The position numbers and the translations under genes are program-made. Below, piece by piece: positions 52,358 through 59,726 of a DNA stretch of 64,000 nt; within the stretch, counting starts at the first letter, position 1; every line of letters begins with the position of its first letter. The stretch covers positions 1-64,000 of the forward strand of contig NZ_BAAAZR010000040.1 of assembly GCF_039537005.1 (NCBI RefSeq), in the 5' to 3' direction. Source of the DNA: Sphaerisporangium flaviroseum (GTDB taxonomy: Bacteria; Actinomycetota; Actinomycetes; Streptosporangiales; Streptosporangiaceae). The notes beneath the pieces are model-generated. The model was not told the origin of the DNA and did no database searches. It was given only the letters and a program-made list of their open reading frames with translations.

Positions 52358-53523
52358 AGCAGGACCTCCAGGTGGTCGGCAAGAGGATTGAGCCACTCGG
52401 ACGCGGGCCCGAGCGGATGGTGGCCGTCCCTCTCATACCGGCCGGCCAAGGCGATCAGGTAGCGGACGGCCGTCTCGCGCGACTCGCCCGCCGACGATCC
52501 GAAGGGCGCGAGCGTCCGTACGGCCTGCGCCAGGCACGCCTCGGCGGCGAGGCGGGGAGGCATGCGGCGTAGCGCCCGCTGGAAGAAGTGGTGGAGGGCG
52601 TCGAAGCCCAGGGGCACGCCGGTGGCGAACCGCTCCCAGTCCCACACCAGAAGGCGGCCGTCCGGGGAGGGTGCCATGTTCCACGGAGAGAAGTCCCCGT
52701 GCCAGGCATACGACCCACCGTGCCCGCTCTGGTCACCGTGCCCACCGTGCCCGCTCTGGTCACCGTGCTGGCCGTGCCCGCCGTGCCCGTGCCCTCTCTG
52801 GTCGCGGTGCCCGCTGTGCCCGCCGTGCCCGCTCTGGTCACTGTGCCCGCCGTGCCCGGCGCGTCTGTCGTGGTGGCCGGTCGCGGTGTGGAGAGGTGCG
52901 GGCGCCGGGGACGGATCAGCGGTCGACCGCAGGGCCGGTTCCGTGTGGTCGGCCGGTGCCAAGTCGAGTGTGGCGATCTCTTGGACGGCCTGGTGGAGCA
53001 GGGATGGGCGGATCCGGCCGCGGCGTACGGGCAGGGGGGAGAGGGCCAGCACCTCCAGCCCGTTCCACACCCCGTCATGCAGAACCGTGGGGACCACGAT
53101 CGCCTTCAGGGACGTGGCCGCGAGCAGGCGCAGGACCGCGGCCTCGTGCCGGACCAGTTCCCGTGAGCGCTCGGACTCGCCGATCTTGACGAAGGCGAGC
53201 AACTCTCCGGAGGAGCCGTGGATCTCCAGGATGGGTTTGCGGTTGGCGCGCCTGGCCGGCCGTACGTGCGCGGTGGCCCTGACCGGCTGCCCGAACACCT
53301 CGCCGAGGTGGGCCTCGATCGTGCCGGGCCCCTGGGGCAGGCGCCGCCGTCCCGGCAGCCAGCGGGCGCGGGGAGCCAGCCGGCGAGGCATGAACCTGCT
53401 CGGCACCAGGGCGTACGCGGCGCCTGCGGGGCGCTTCGCCGGAGGCTCCGGCGAGGACGGAGGGGGGTAGAGCAATGTGATCACCTCGTCGAGGTAGCGG
53501 AGTCGCGCCTGGAAGTCCCTCAC
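52354..53523 (-). CDS. Kinase-fold phosphotransferase (APH-like) with His/Gly-rich insert
   Basis: 389 residues from GTG 53523, which overlaps the upstream stop (GTGA); GTG 53529 is possible. The C-terminal part has the aminoglycoside-phosphotransferase catalytic loop WHGDFSPWNM and LLVWDWERF as the metal-binding Asp. The N-lobe carries LLAFVKIGESERSRELVRHEAAVL. Immediately before the HGD motif lies a ~50-residue tract of repeated Gly-His-Gly-Gly-His and Asp-Gln-Ser units. It probably phosphorylates a sugar, lipid or small molecule of the locus rather than an antibiotic. The His-rich tract could bind metal; that is inference. Confidence 0.7.
   Translation of the reverse strand: MRDFQARLRYLDEVITLLYPPPSSPEPPAKRPAGAAYALVPSRFMPRRLAPRARWLPGRRRLPQGPGTIEAHLGEVFGQPVRATAHVRPARRANRKPILEIHGSSGELLAFVKIGESERSRELVRHEAAVLRLLAATSLKAIVVPTVLHDGVWNGLEVLALSPLPVRRGRIRPSLLHQAVQEIATLDLAPADHTEPALRSTADPSPAPAPLHTATGHHDRRAGHGGHSDQSGHGGHSGHRDQRGHGHGGHGQHGDQSGHGGHGDQSGHGGSYAWHGDFSPWNMAPSPDGRLLVWDWERFATGVPLGFDALHHFFQRALRRMPPRLAAEACLAQAVRTLAPFGSSAGESRETAVRYLIALAGRYERDGHHPLGPASEWLNPLADHLEVLL
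52716..52866 (-). repeat. Short irregular tandem repeats encoding a His/Gly-rich tract
   Basis: Units of 9 to 30 bp built from GTGCCCGCTCTGGTCACC and CCACCGTGCCC recur about ten times. All copies keep the reading frame of the phosphotransferase gene. Irregular unit lengths and the absence of spacers exclude a CRISPR. Confidence 0.85.
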
Positions 53524-55031
53524 GGCCACACCCGCGCCATCGCGCCGGTCACCGCTGTCGTGGCGCGGCCCCTTGAGGTGGCGACGCCGGCCCTTGAGGC
53601 GGCTACGCCGGTCCCTGACGTGGCGACGCCGGCCCTTGAGGCGGCCACGCCGGTCCCTGAAGTGGCGACGCCGGCCCTAGAGGTGGTGGTCCCGGTCCCT
53701 GAGGGGGCGACCCTGGTGAGCGGAGTGGCGGTGCCCTCCTTCGAGGCGGTGGCGTCCTGGGCATTGCGCCAGAGCAGGGCGAAGGAGATCAGGTAGAGGC
53801 TCAGTGCGGTCACCAGGCCGTCGTAGACGAACATGTAGAGCAGCACGAGGATCATGACGAGCGTTCCGGCCTGGCCGATCGGGGTGCGGTCGCGCCAGTG
53901 GCGGCGGATCGCGCCCGTGAAGAACGCGACATACAGCAGCGCCCCGGTGAAGCCCTGAGTGATCAGGAGCAGCCATAACTGGCCGTCGCTCCCGAGCGGC
54001 GGATGGCCGCACTCCGCGCACCACCCCGTCTTCCCCGTGGTGATCGTCTGGTAGTTGCCGAAAGCGTTGCGGGTGTTGCCGTACCCGATGACCGGCGAGT
54101 GGGCGGCCGCCTCCAGCGTGCTCGTGACGGTGAAGGTCCTGATGCGGTTGCTGTGCGGGTTGTCGAGACGCTGGCCGACGATGGCGGTCAGCGGCCCGGC
54201 CGCGAACACCAGCGCCACCGCCGCGATCGCCGCGCCGATCATCGGCCCTGTGCGCGGGCGCGCACGCACGAGGACGTACCCAACGGCGACGGCCAGGCCG
54301 ATCCACAGGCCGCGGTTGAGCGAGTAGACGATCGGGATCGTCGCCACCCCGGCGAGCACCACGCACAGGAGCCGGCGCACCATCCCGCCATAGCTCCACC
54401 AGCCGACGACGAACCAGACGAGCAGCACCGAGACGTTGCTCCCCCACGCGTTGGCCCACTCGAAGGGGGCCTCCGGGCGGGGCGAGGCGTGCCCGAGGAC
54501 GTGCTGCATCTGGGCCGCCGTCGGATGGATCAGGTTCCGTACGAAGGAGTTGCCGCTGATCCACTCCGGCAGGAGCATCTCCACCGGCGAGGTGAACTCG
54601 AACGACGGCGCCAGCACGCCGAGCAGTCCTCCGGCCACGGTCGTGACGAACAGCACGCCGAGCATGCGGACCAAGGTGCGCTGCGGCAGCTCCTCGGCGG
54701 TCAGGTTGCCCAGGTAGAGCACCATGACCAGCAGGGCGAGGTAGAGGGCGAGCCGCATGACGTAGCCGAGGACGCGGCCGGTGCCGAGCTCGCCGTACGT
54801 GCCGGGAGGCGTGTCGGCCAGCATGAGCCCGCTCACGAGATATCCCGCGATCAGCAGCATCCACAGGCCCATGCCCTTGGGGACGGTGATCGGCCGGCGT
54901 CGCCAGAGCACGACCGCCATAGGACACGCGACGACGATGATCGAAAGACCGCCGAAGCCGAGGGCCCACCAGAGGGGGTATCCGACGAGGAAGGCGGCGA
55001 TCGGCCAGGTGGCGGGGGCGGGCAGCCTCAC
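53520..55031 (-). CDS. O-antigen ligase/polymerase-like membrane protein
   Basis: 503 residues from GTG 55031, overlapping the stop of the Wzz-like gene (GTGA). About 11-12 membrane helices; a large external loop between ~150 and 200 (EFTSPVEMLLPEWISGNSF) and the Wzy_C-like region with SLNRGLWIGLAVAVGYV, then NRIRTFTVTSTLEAAAHSPVIGYGN. This is the O-antigen ligase/Wzy superfamily, which polymerises or transfers undecaprenyl-linked glycans outside the membrane. The cytoplasmic C-terminus is three 14-residue repeats (GVATSGTGVAASRA type) encoded by a 42-bp tandem repeat. Confidence 0.85.
   Translation of the reverse strand: MRLPAPATWPIAAFLVGYPLWWALGFGGLSIIVVACPMAVVLWRRRPITVPKGMGLWMLLIAGYLVSGLMLADTPPGTYGELGTGRVLGYVMRLALYLALLVMVLYLGNLTAEELPQRTLVRMLGVLFVTTVAGGLLGVLAPSFEFTSPVEMLLPEWISGNSFVRNLIHPTAAQMQHVLGHASPRPEAPFEWANAWGSNVSVLLVWFVVGWWSYGGMVRRLLCVVLAGVATIPIVYSLNRGLWIGLAVAVGYVLVRARPRTGPMIGAAIAAVALVFAAGPLTAIVGQRLDNPHSNRIRTFTVTSTLEAAAHSPVIGYGNTRNAFGNYQTITTGKTGWCAECGHPPLGSDGQLWLLLITQGFTGALLYVAFFTGAIRRHWRDRTPIGQAGTLVMILVLLYMFVYDGLVTALSLYLISFALLWRNAQDATASKEGTATPLTRVAPSGTGTTTSRAGVATSGTGVAASRAGVATSGTGVAASRAGVATSRGRATTAVTGAMARVWP
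53575..53700 (-). repeat. 42-bp coding repeat, three units, in the ligase C-terminus
   Basis: Units start at 53575, 53617 and 53659; the first two are nearly identical and the third has diverged at its right end. The unit length keeps the reading frame. Confidence 0.85.
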
Positions 55032-56278
55032 GAGGCCCGTGCCGCGGGGTCGTTCGGATGACGGTGGCCTGGATAGGAGTCGCCTCGGGGCAGCATGGCG
55101 GGGGAGGGCAGCAGGATCACCCCGAGCGCCGCCGTGTCCGTACGCCGGAGCTGCCGCACCACCTGGGCGAGCTGCTTGGATCGGGCCGCGTGGCTCTCGA
55201 CCACCAGCAGGGCCGCGTCGGCGTGCGCCGCCTGGTCGGTGCGAACCCAGATCGGCGCGAGCCCGGTCAGCGCCACGCGCAGGTCGTCGGCGATGGGCTC
55301 GGGGTCGGTCTCGGGTGACACGCCGCGGACGAGGAGTTCGCCGCCGTCTCGCAGGTGCCGCGCGACGGCGATGGCCAGCTCGCGCAGCTCGCGGGCGTTC
55401 TCGCCCTCGCACAGCACAGGGAGCCCGGTGAGCCGCTCGACGTCGGCGGCGGTCCTGAGCCGCGTGTCGAAACGATCGCGGACCATGGCGGCTCCGGCTC
55501 CGGCGAGCAGGCCGAGGAACAGCCCGCTGCCGAGGTAGAGCGGCGGGCTCGGCGCGGAGGGCGAGGTGGGCGGGCGGGCGTCGCTGATGACGGCGCCCGG
55601 GGTGACCGCGACGGTCTTGAGGGCGTCGTACTTCAGGGTGAGGTTGTAGATCTGCCTGCTCAGGACGTTCTGCCGCTGGGTGGCGATAGTGCGGGCCGCT
55701 GAGCCGGGCGCCATGCGCGGCAGGCCTGCCACGGTGGTCGCCAGTGCGGTGTCGACCTCGCGGAGCTTCCCGGTCAGCGCCTTGAGCTGGGCGCCGAGCA
55801 CCCGCGTGGCCGTCGCCTGGCGGTTGGCGAGGTAGGCCTTGGCGAACGCCTGGGCGCCGCCGGCGGCGGTGACGGGGTCGCCGGCGGTGTAGGACACGGC
55901 CAGCACCGCCGAGTTGGGCGGCACGGTGACCGTCACTTGGTCTCTGAGCGTGTCGGGGTCCTTGACCTTGAGGGTGCGCGCGGCCCGGGAGGCGACCACG
56001 GCGGAGCGGGCGATCTGGGCCTCGGTGTCGAGGTTGAGCGGTTCGCGCTGGCGCGGGGTGGTCTGGTTGGTCTGGTCCTGCACGCCCGTCGGAGAGACGA
56101 GCACTTCGGCGGTCGCCGTGTAGGACGGCGGGGTCGTGGCGAGCACGATGCCGCCGAAGCAGACGCCGGCGAGCAGGAAGCCGGCGAGCGCGACCCGGCG
56201 GCGCAGCAGCATCGAGCCGAACTCGGCGAGCTCCCGCCCGGTGGCGGGGCCGGGGACTGAGGACGCCGGATGGCTCAT
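55028..56278 (-). CDS. Wzz-like chain-length/polymer co-regulator with degenerate kinase-like domain
   Basis: 416 residues. One N-terminal membrane helix (~30-48, VALAGFLLAGVCFGGIVLAT) begins a Wzz domain with YTATAEVLVSP; a second helix lies near 245-265 (LYLGSGLFLGLLAGAGAAMV). The external part is helical. The cytoplasmic C-terminus (VRDRFDTRLRTAADVERLTGLPVL) looks like the linker to a BY-kinase, but where Walker A should stand there is LLVRGVSPETDPEPIADDL, with no GKS/T, and the Tyr cluster is missing. It probably sets polymer length without kinase activity. First gene of the coupled minus-strand operon. Confidence 0.8.
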   Translation of the reverse strand: MSHPASSVPGPATGRELAEFGSMLLRRRVALAGFLLAGVCFGGIVLATTPPSYTATAEVLVSPTGVQDQTNQTTPRQREPLNLDTEAQIARSAVVASRAARTLKVKDPDTLRDQVTVTVPPNSAVLAVSYTAGDPVTAAGGAQAFAKAYLANRQATATRVLGAQLKALTGKLREVDTALATTVAGLPRMAPGSAARTIATQRQNVLSRQIYNLTLKYDALKTVAVTPGAVISDARPPTSPSAPSPPLYLGSGLFLGLLAGAGAAMVRDRFDTRLRTAADVERLTGLPVLCEGENARELRELAIAVARHLRDGGELLVRGVSPETDPEPIADDLRVALTGLAPIWVRTDQAAHADAALLVVESHAARSKQLAQVVRQLRRTDTAALGVILLPSPAMLPRGDSYPGHRHPNDPAARAS

Positions 56279-56590
56279 GGAAACGGCAGGCCTCTCGGTG
56301 CGGAGTTGTCATGCATATCTGCCCCTCGTTGTTTCTCGGAGTGGCCCGCGACGAAGGGATACTCCAGGAACAGATCCAAAGAACTATAGGCACAACCCGA
56401 GATTCGCCGACCGCATACAGGGGTTTTTCTGGGCGGTGAACCCGTCCACCCGACGGGAAAAGTCGGATATTTCCATACTGGGGAAGTCGCAGGTCGGTGA
56501 GGGGTGCCGAGTTTCCGGCGGTCCGGCCACGATTAATGGGAAGGTGAATACCAGCCTTCTGGGGAATCGGCAAAAGGGGGTTTGACCGCC
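56279..56590. other. 312-bp divergent regulatory region, Wzz-like versus GH26 gene
   Basis: It should drive the minus-strand polysaccharide operon and the GH26 gene. TATAGT (minus strand, 56388-56383) is a plausible -10 without a clear -35. A small hairpin CCCGTC/GACGGG lies at 56441-56457. AAGGGGG (56574-56580) is the ribosome-binding site of the GH26 gene. I could not match it to a known riboswitch. Confidence 0.45.
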
Positions 56591-57667
56591 ATGCGCAGAG
56601 TGACGGGAATATGGGTTTTCGGCGTTGGGGTCGTGGCCGGTTGCGGGCTCATCGTCTACGCCGTGGCGTCGGTGCGGCCGCAGCCGGACATCGTGGCAGG
56701 GGACCGCGCGTCCGGCGTCGAGGTGACGGCCCCGAGCGGCGCGCCGGGCTGCGCCGCCACGGCCAAGCTGATCCCGAGCTGCGGCGCGTGGTGGGGTGTG
56801 GCGCCCGACGTCTTCGGCGGCCGGCCCCCGTCGCAGGCCATCGCCGCCGCCGAGGACCGCATGGGCCGCAGGGCCGACATCGTCCACGTGTACCACCGGG
56901 GCGGAGATCCGTTCCCCACCCCCGAGGAGCGACACCTCGCCAGGAAACGGTTGCTGCTGATCAACTGGAAACCGTCCGTCCGTCACACCTGGGCCGACAT
57001 CGCCGACGGCGCGATCGACGACCGCATCGACCGTGTCGCCAAGCGCATCAGGCACAGGCTCCAGGGGCGGTTCTTCCTCACCATTCACCACGAGCCGGAG
57101 AACGACGTGCGCCCGCGCCAGGGGTCGGGGATGACCGCCGAGGACTATGCCGCGATGTACCGCCACGTGGTGCTGCGCCTGCGCGAGCGCGGGGTGCGGA
57201 ACGCCGTCACGGTGATGACCTACATGGGCGCGCCCAACTGGGCCACCAAGCCGTGGTTCGAGCGCCTCTACCCCGGAGACGACGTGGTCGACTGGATCGG
57301 CCTCGACCCCTACGCCGACCGCCGGGTGAACGACTTCGCCAACCTGGTCGACAAGACCCGCGCGGACCACGCGAGCTGGCCGGGCTTCTACCGCTGGACC
57401 CAGACCAGGTTCCCCGGCAAGCCGATCATGGTGGCCGAGTGGGGGGCGTTCGAGCGGCACGACGACCCGGCCTTCAAGGTGGCGTTCTTCAACTCGGTGC
57501 GTCGTCAGATCCGCGGATACCCGCAGATCAAGGCCCTGGTCTACTTCGACTCACCGATCGCCCCCCGAGGCGACACGCGTTTCGACACCACCGTCGCCGC
57601 CGGGCGCGCCTTCACCGAGCTGGCGCGCGCCCCGTACTTCAGCTCGACTCCGGTGCCCGACCACTGA
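56591..57667 (+). CDS. Membrane-anchored GH26-type glycoside hydrolase
   Basis: 358 residues from ATG 56591 (AAGGGGG 10 bases upstream; TTG 56582 possible). One N-terminal membrane anchor/signal (WVFGVGVVAGCGLIVYAVAS) is followed by an extracellular TIM barrel. FLTIHHEPEND carries the acid/base Glu and IMVAEWGAFERHDD the nucleophile Glu, the arrangement of GH26 beta-mannanases and related polysaccharide hydrolases. Beside a polysaccharide assembly operon it probably trims or releases the product. Its 3' end is triplicated just past the stop. Confidence 0.82.
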   Translation: MRRVTGIWVFGVGVVAGCGLIVYAVASVRPQPDIVAGDRASGVEVTAPSGAPGCAATAKLIPSCGAWWGVAPDVFGGRPPSQAIAAAEDRMGRRADIVHVYHRGGDPFPTPEERHLARKRLLLINWKPSVRHTWADIADGAIDDRIDRVAKRIRHRLQGRFFLTIHHEPENDVRPRQGSGMTAEDYAAMYRHVVLRLRERGVRNAVTVMTYMGAPNWATKPWFERLYPGDDVVDWIGLDPYADRRVNDFANLVDKTRADHASWPGFYRWTQTRFPGKPIMVAEWGAFERHDDPAFKVAFFNSVRRQIRGYPQIKALVYFDSPIAPRGDTRFDTTVAAGRAFTELARAPYFSSTPVPDH

Positions 57668-57731
57668 CAGGCCTCACCCGGTGCCGGACCGCTGACCAGG
57701 CCTCACCCCGTGCCGGACCGCTGACCAGGCC
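57650..57731 (+). repeat. Threefold repeat of the 3' end of the GH26 gene, each with a stop codon
   Basis: Units of 28-29 bp start at 57650, 57678 and 57707 with the pattern CCGGTGCCGGACCGCTGACC. The first contains the last codons (PVPDH) and TGA of the gene; the next two would encode PVPDR followed by TGA and are not translated. Confidence 0.8.
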
Positions 57732-57740
57732 GGGTCGTCG

Positions 57741-58982
57741 TCAGCGGATCCAGCCGCCTGAGTTGAGCACGCCCACCACCGATTCGACGGCCCGGTCGAC
57801 CGTCATGCCGGTCGTGTCCAGGGTGAGGTCGGCGTCCTCGGGCTCCTCGTAAGGGTCGGAGATGCCGGTGAACTCCGGGATGAGCCCGGCCCTGGCCTTG
57901 GCGTACAGGCCCTTGCGGTCGCGCCGCTCACACTCCTCGAGGGGCGTGGCCACATGGACCAGGACGAAGTCGGCACCGACCGCCTCGGCCATGTGGCGCA
58001 CCTCGTCGCGCGTCGCGGCGTACGGGGCGATGGGCGCGCAGATGGCCAGGCCGCCGTGCCTGGCGACCTCGGCGGCGACGAAGCCGATCCTGCGGATGTT
58101 CAGGTCGCGGTCCTGCTTGGAGAACGTCAGGCCCGCCGAGAGCAGCCGCCGCGCCACGTCGCCGTCCAGGTAGGTGACGGTACGGGTGCCGCGTTCGAGC
58201 AGCGCGTCGCGCAGGCCGCGGGCGATCGTCGACTTGCCGGAGCCGGACAGGCCGGTGAAGAAGACCACCAGGCCACGCCGGTGCGGCGGGCCGGGGAGGG
58301 TGACGGGCTCGGGCCCGGCCAGGTGCTCGTCGGCGCCGTAGGCGGTGGCGAGGTGCTCGCGGAGCTCCAGGTCGATCTCCGGCTCGCGGGGCGCGAGGGG
58401 GACCACGACGACCTGGGTGCCGGGCGGAAGCCTGTCGCGGGCCTTGAGCGCCGCACGTACGACCGCGGGACCGCCCTCGCCGAAGGCCAGGGGCAGCAGC
58501 AGGACGGCCGCGTCCAGCTCGCGGGCCGTGGCGGTGATCTCGTCCAGGTCGTCCAGGGGCCCGCGCATGGTGACGGCGAGTACGGAACGCCCGCCCAGCT
58601 CGGCGCGCACCTCCGCCGGGGAACGGCGGAGCCGCGCGAAGGGACCGTGCTCGGGGGCGCCGAGGGATTTCACCGGGCCGGCCACCAGGCCGTCGTCGGT
58701 CCGCTCGGTCACGGACAGGACGGCGATCGCCGCGCCTTCCGGATCGCGGAGCGTGAGGTCCTGGCCGGCGGAGACGGGATGGTGGTGCGGGAGGGTCAGC
58801 GTGACGGGGTCGGGCCAGCGGGTGCCGTCGGCGAGCCGCCCGGTCTCCTCCACCGCGACGACATCGGCCGAGCCGAGGAAGCCCGTCAGGGGCTCGAAGG
58901 CGCCGGAGAGCAGCAACTCCAGGTCGGCGAGCTCGCGGGCGTCCGGCACCCAATCAAGGGTCGGCTCGGTGGTCTCCGTCAT
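57741..58982 (-). CDS. cysC: APS kinase with degenerate N-terminal ATP-sulfurylase-like domain
   Basis: 413 residues from ATG 58982 (GTG 59000 possible). The C-terminal ~180 residues are a complete APS kinase: GLSGSGKSTIARGL (Walker A), YLDGDVARRLLSAGLTFSKQDRD, NIRRIGFVA, and CERRDRKGLYAKARAGLIPEFTGISDPYE. It makes PAPS. The N-terminal ~220 residues resemble the PUA-like and catalytic regions of Sat-type ATP sulfurylase (LLLSGAFEPLTGFLG), but the QxRNP and HxGH active-site motifs are replaced (VTMRGPLDDLDE), so this half should be inactive. APS must come from CysDN at 33.9-36.1 kb. Convergent with the GH26 gene. Confidence 0.9.
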   Translation of the reverse strand: MTETTEPTLDWVPDARELADLELLLSGAFEPLTGFLGSADVVAVEETGRLADGTRWPDPVTLTLPHHHPVSAGQDLTLRDPEGAAIAVLSVTERTDDGLVAGPVKSLGAPEHGPFARLRRSPAEVRAELGGRSVLAVTMRGPLDDLDEITATARELDAAVLLLPLAFGEGGPAVVRAALKARDRLPPGTQVVVVPLAPREPEIDLELREHLATAYGADEHLAGPEPVTLPGPPHRRGLVVFFTGLSGSGKSTIARGLRDALLERGTRTVTYLDGDVARRLLSAGLTFSKQDRDLNIRRIGFVAAEVARHGGLAICAPIAPYAATRDEVRHMAEAVGADFVLVHVATPLEECERRDRKGLYAKARAGLIPEFTGISDPYEEPEDADLTLDTTGMTVDRAVESVVGVLNSGGWIR

Positions 58983-59195
58983 CTGTTCCACATTTCCCAC
59001 TAGGCCAGGATATTTACGGTTTGGTGGTATGCCGTCACGTCATCCCGGCCTACCTCGTCCGCGCGGCACCCTACCTGCCCGCCACCCGCGCCGCCGGTGA
59101 GAGGCGCGGACGGGCACAGCGGGTTGGGGAGACAGGCATAGCGGAGGGGGGTCGCCCGCGTCCAAGAGACTGACATCGACCCTCTGGAGGTGATC

Positions 59196-59726
59196 GTGGA
59201 CGTTGCCGAGGAGCGACGTTTCCGCGAGTTCGTGTCGGCGCGCTCTCCCGCGCTGATGAGGCTGGGATATCTGCTTACCGGTGGCGACCAGCACGCGGCC
59301 GAGGACCTGCTGCAGACGGTTCTGGCCAAGGCCGCCGTCCGATGGTCCCGCATCGACGAACCGGAGGCGTACGTGCGGCGGGCGATGTACCGCCAGCAGG
59401 TGAGCTGGTGGCGCCTCGCGTCCTCGCGGCGGGAGACGGTGGTGGCCGAGGCGCCCGACGCGCCCGGCCGCGACGACACGCACACGGCCGATCTGAAGCT
59501 GGTGCTGCACCACGCGCTGGCCCGGCTGACCTCGCGGCAGCGTGCCGTGCTCGTGCTGCGGTACTTCGAAGATCTGCCGGAGGCGGAGGTGGCCCAGATC
59601 ATGGGCTGCTCGGTCGGGACGGTGCGGAGCACGGCTCACCGCTCGCTCGCCCGCCTGCGCACCCTCTCGCCCGAACTCTCCGACCTCCGCTCGCCCCACC
59701 ACCCCTTTGAGGAGGTCACCTCATGA
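59196..59726 (+). CDS. SigE-family RNA polymerase sigma factor
   Basis: 176 residues from GTG 59196, five bases after GGAGG. Region 2: FREFVSARSPALMRLGYLLTGGDQHAAEDLLQTVLAKAAVRW; region 4: LTSRQRAVLVLRYFEDLPEAEVAQIMGCSVGTVRSTAHRSLARL. This is the SigE-like ECF group abundant in actinomycetes. Its stop overlaps the ATG of the next gene (ATGA), so it is co-translated with a membrane protein that may act as its anti-sigma factor or sensor. Confidence 0.92.
   Translation: MDVAEERRFREFVSARSPALMRLGYLLTGGDQHAAEDLLQTVLAKAAVRWSRIDEPEAYVRRAMYRQQVSWWRLASSRRETVVAEAPDAPGRDDTHTADLKLVLHHALARLTSRQRAVLVLRYFEDLPEAEVAQIMGCSVGTVRSTAHRSLARLRTLSPELSDLRSPHHPFEEVTS

Noticed and set aside
52716..52866. Possible CRISPR-like array
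   Set aside because: Units are irregular, without unique spacers, and lie in frame within a coding sequence; no cas genes are near.
53520..56573. A 1,017-codon minus-strand frame suggesting one giant ligase protein
   Set aside because: The part beyond 55031 is out of frame with the Wzz-like gene, which has clear membrane helices. The GTG at 55031 overlaps that gene's stop in the same GTGA pattern as its neighbours.
56279..56590. Riboswitch in the divergent leader of the polysaccharide operon
   Set aside because: No match to c-di-GMP, c-di-AMP or other conserved riboswitch cores that I could recognise; only one small hairpin.
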